Shown: positions 61,215 to 64,000 of the stretch, piece after piece
Layout: the number at the start of each line of letters is the position of its first letter
Position numbering within the stretch: position 1 is the stretch's first letter
Origin: Isoetes taiwanensis
Taxonomy: Eukaryota > Streptophyta > Lycopodiopsida > Isoetales > Isoetaceae
DNA: 64,000 nt
Assembly: GCA_021234155.1 (NCBI GenBank)
Contig: JAJEKV010000005.1
Span: forward strand, 16,726,089-16,790,088
Reading direction: 5' to 3'
Translations under genes and position numbers: made by a program
Notes under the pieces: generated by a model
Told to the model about the DNA's origin: nothing
Seen by the model: only the letters and a program-made list of their open reading frames with translations
Database searches by the model: none

Positions 61215-61805
61215 ATGGCTTTTCCAGCTATTGTGGGCATTCCACAAAGATGTAGCGCAGCTACTGATGCCGTCAATTTACTCGCCAGTGCTATGCCTGA
61301 ACCTGTTAAATCAGCCCTTCAAATGGCAGCTTTCTTTGTCTCAATGCTCTCTTCCTACCTTGAAACAAAATGCATTACAGCCAAAAATGCGTCTGAAATG
61401 CACAAACTCAAATCCAAAGTATTGGACTTTGCAACCCTGATTGAAAAATATGGCCATAACCTGGACTGGGATTCCACTTCGCAGCACTTTATTGTGCAAT
61501 TCCGTGAAGTAATCCAAGACTTCAGCCAACTTCTCAAAGAGTACAGCCACTGCAGCTACATCTCCAGGTTCATATTTGCTCGTAATTTCAGTTCCCAATT
61601 TAATGAATACTCTAATACACTCTTTCGTTTGCATATCGAGTTTCATACCCATTTGGCTTGCGCTGCTCAGTTCCAAGGTCCCCATCTCTTGATCAGAAAT
61701 CTTGAAATGAGTAGATTTTGGAATTTCCAAATGAAAAACATTGCTGAATGTAGATGGCCAGTGTTTTGGCAGAATGTGTCCATATCAGAGAGAAGGGCCC
61801 AGTGA
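61215..61805 (+). CDS. HeLo/MLKL-N-terminal-like protein (copy B, open frame)
   Basis: From the ATG at 61,215 the frame is open for 196 codons: MAFPAIVGIPQRCSAATDAV, KSALQMAAFFVSMLSSYLET, NASEMHKLKSKVLDFATLIE, DSTSQHFIVQFREVIQDFSQ, ending FWQNVSISERRAQ. It is about 650 bp of direct repeat of copy A including the 90 bp upstream of the start. It lacks the roughly 345 bp that in copy A encode the acidic C-terminus: the sequence jumps from TTTTGGCAGAAT to a GGGCCCAGTGATTAT phrase found 3' of copy A. The predicted protein is therefore the helical N-terminal domain alone. The HeLo-like assignment is inferred from helix spacing and a REVIQDF...KEYS pattern. Confidence 0.5.
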   Translation: MAFPAIVGIPQRCSAATDAVNLLASAMPEPVKSALQMAAFFVSMLSSYLETKCITAKNASEMHKLKSKVLDFATLIEKYGHNLDWDSTSQHFIVQFREVIQDFSQLLKEYSHCSYISRFIFARNFSSQFNEYSNTLFRLHIEFHTHLACAAQFQGPHLLIRNLEMSRFWNFQMKNIAECRWPVFWQNVSISERRAQ

Positions 61806-63676
61806 TTATTTTATCACCATGTGAATTGTTTGGCTGCTTGTCGTAATCTACCTCCTTAAATGGGATAGTTAAGCCTACCCAGCAGAAAGAATAAGAATTA
61901 CTAGGAATGTGTGACTGCTGCCCGGCTGGGCATGTGGAATAGGTATATGTGTGGAGTTTATAGGTGAAATAAAGAGTTATAAATGTAGTCATGTCTAGAG
62001 ATGTAATGATGTGTCAAATAATGTCCATAGATATAATGGGGTAATATATGCAATAGGATTTAGAAGGCCAGGCATTAGTCATGGATACATGGAATAGGCA
62101 AACATAATAGAATATTAAAGACCCAAAAAAAAAAACAAACTCTTTGGAATTGTCTCTGTCTATAAAAGATATAAAAACAATCACAATAACCTATCTAAAC
62201 ACACAAATCCTACATATCTAAACCCTAAGTTTGTGGTATGGTGACATGATTGATAGCATTGCCTGCTCCATCTAGAAGTTGCATGTTTTGATTCTATTTT
62301 TTTAGAGCTCAAAATATAATAAAGTTGTAACCCCTAAAGCCTAAACCGAACCCTTTGGAATGGTCTCCATCTTTAGCCATCTAACTAAACACACAAACCC
62401 TAAACACAACTCTAAAACCATGGTGGGGTGACATTTTGATAGCATTGCATGTTCCATCGATGAGTTAGAATTCATATTTGATAGCATTGCATGTTCCATC
62501 CATGAGTTAGAATTCATATTATGATAAGATCATTGTCACTAAACCCTAAAACAATACCAAGCAATAATTCTTAAATATGGCATATGGCATTGATGTGTGC
62601 CCACAAAGAGAGGTCCCTACCTTTTATATTATCTCTTCTTGTGTTCGTGAGTTTGCACAAAAGCCCTATGTATTACGAACATCAAAATATGCAATTATTC
62701 TGTCATAAATTGATGCCATAACTTATTGGCCAAGCAAAAGAGAATTTAACTTGTGTAGTGTCACTCCAATCCAGTAATGGTTCAAATTGTTTGTAAATGG
62801 CAAGGCATGACTTTATGAAGTTCGTGCTATAATCTATATGTGACTCTATGCATTAAATTCACATTGTCAAATTTTTTTAATACTCATGTTGCAGCATGTG
62901 TGTAATTGGTCCTGTGTAGCCATTTTTCTATAATGAGGGATCCATTTCAACATGAGTGCGCACATATAAATTTATAAATTAAGAAGGGCAATGCTCAAGA
63001 TGTAATAGCAATATTGAATGAACCTTGATTTGATTATTGGACGGGGAGGGGGAGGAGGGATTTTGCAAACGAATTTTAAAAGAAAGTAGCATTGGTTTGA
63101 GTTGTATGCTGAACACAACATCATGGTGCAGTATATGTAATTGAGTACTTGTCAACAAAGCAACATCAATAGCATTTTTGTTGACATAGCATATGAGTTT
63201 AAGCCTCTAGTTCAAAAGCTTAAAGTTGACAATAAAACCTTGTCCCAAGTCCACATTATATGGCACACATAATCTTCATCAAAGGTCAATGACGTTGAAT
63301 ATAATGCCATAGTGTATATAGCCTTCAGCCCTGGCTTTGTGGTACCTACACTTAACACCATGTAACTGTACTTATGCATGGTGTTTTTTTCTGCATAAGT
63401 TACAATAAGCAGAATATTTATGTAGAATATTTATGTCACCATAGTTATTGGCTTCTAAAGCTTATCCTCTCATTCTGAAAATGAATGACCGTTCCTTTTT
63501 AATCATGAATGGAATTCATGCTCTTTAGGGATGGACGGATTCTTACTACGCACAATCTTAGGTGTAAAACTATGAGGAACAACTTCCACTGCTTTGCTTG
63601 TTGTACATGTTTTCGGTTGCATAAAAAAAATATTCATTTCGAAGCACAAACTATGGTGTATTACCCAAATAATGCG
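61806..63676. other. Unassigned AT-rich spacer
   Basis: Mostly featureless. A 42-bp exact-looking tandem duplication (TTTGATAGCATTGCATGTTC...) occupies 62,435-62,518, with a related phrase at about 62,251. Poly(A) at 62,127-62,139 might mark an old retroelement end, but no LINE coding sequence precedes it. Confidence 0.35.
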
Positions 63677-64000
63677 ACTCATTGCCATTGCATCTGCGGC
63701 TGGGAGTTATCGATATAATGATACGAAGGAATGGATCACCGCCAATCCAAGTCATTAGGAATGTTGGCTGACGAAAAATCACCTCCTAGATGCATGATTT
63801 AATTCCATTTTTTTGACGAATTTCGTGGTAGAGAATGACGACGAGCATATTCCTCTATGTCAAATGATATGGGCCGCTGGGGTTTCTAGGAGAGTTTACA
63901 CAACTGATGACGGGGATGCTTTCTCCCAACGATACCCTCCGGGATCCCAATAGATTCGAATGGCCAATGAGAATAACCGATGGAATTAAGTGAAGTTGCC
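63677..64000 (+). repeat. Dispersed repeat, copy B (runs off the window)
   Basis: Direct counterpart of 9,430-9,780, starting at ATTGCATCTGCGGCTGGGAG and continuing to the last base. Differences are mainly C/T and G/A transitions. The element continues beyond the window, so its full extent is unknown. Confidence 0.75.

Overview
This is nuclear DNA of a land plant. The evidence is a Rab3GAP gene split into about 21 small exons with GT-AG introns, plant-type LINE fragments with poly(A) tails, a Tourist-like MITE, a nitrate-reductase-like remnant, and a cytosine-context (CAG/CTG) anomaly that fits plant CHG methylation. AT-rich spacers are long and gene density is low. The HeLo/MLKL-like genes and the transposase-like family would suit a fern, lycophyte, bryophyte or gymnosperm better than a compact angiosperm genome, but I cannot name the species.

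Layout. 1-11 kb is repeat country: a 770-bp tandem repeat, two LINE remnants (+ at about 3.0-4.0 kb, - at about 6.0-7.9 kb), foldback repeats, a dispersed repeat that recurs at the end of the window, and a 290-bp foldback MITE. 11.2-20.5 kb is the Rab3 GTPase-activating protein catalytic subunit gene (+), the one essentially complete host gene.

17.16-30.82 kb and 30.82-44.36 kb are two direct copies of one 13.6-kb unit. The unit holds the 3' half of Rab3GAP, intergenic DNA with a nitrate-reductase-like remnant, and most of a DNA transposon. Only copy 1 completes Rab3GAP and only copy 2 completes the transposon. Copy 2 carries many small indels and, outside the Rab3GAP exons, changes concentrated at CAG/CTG. 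I read it as an unpolished or artefactually duplicated assembly segment rather than a decayed paralogue.

The most notable object is that transposon (about 40,386-46,754; truncated copy 26,799-30,816). It is a 6.4-kb element with matching inverted ends starting GGGCAAAAGTATGCTG and a TTCA duplication. It carries two convergent genes: a large Cys-rich transposase-like protein (-) and an FCP1-type HAD-fold protein (+) whose nucleophile motif is altered and whose exon is interrupted by a younger LINE.

46.8-54.2 kb is mostly unassigned AT-rich DNA with short tandem and inverted repeats. 54.7-55.3 kb holds the C-terminal exons of a RAPTOR-like WD40 gene (-). 57.1-61.8 kb holds three partial or complete copies of a small HeLo/MLKL-N-terminal-like gene. 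Two of them form a large inverted repeat around nested AT-rich palindromes. 61.8-64 kb is spacer ending in the second copy of the 9.4-kb dispersed repeat.
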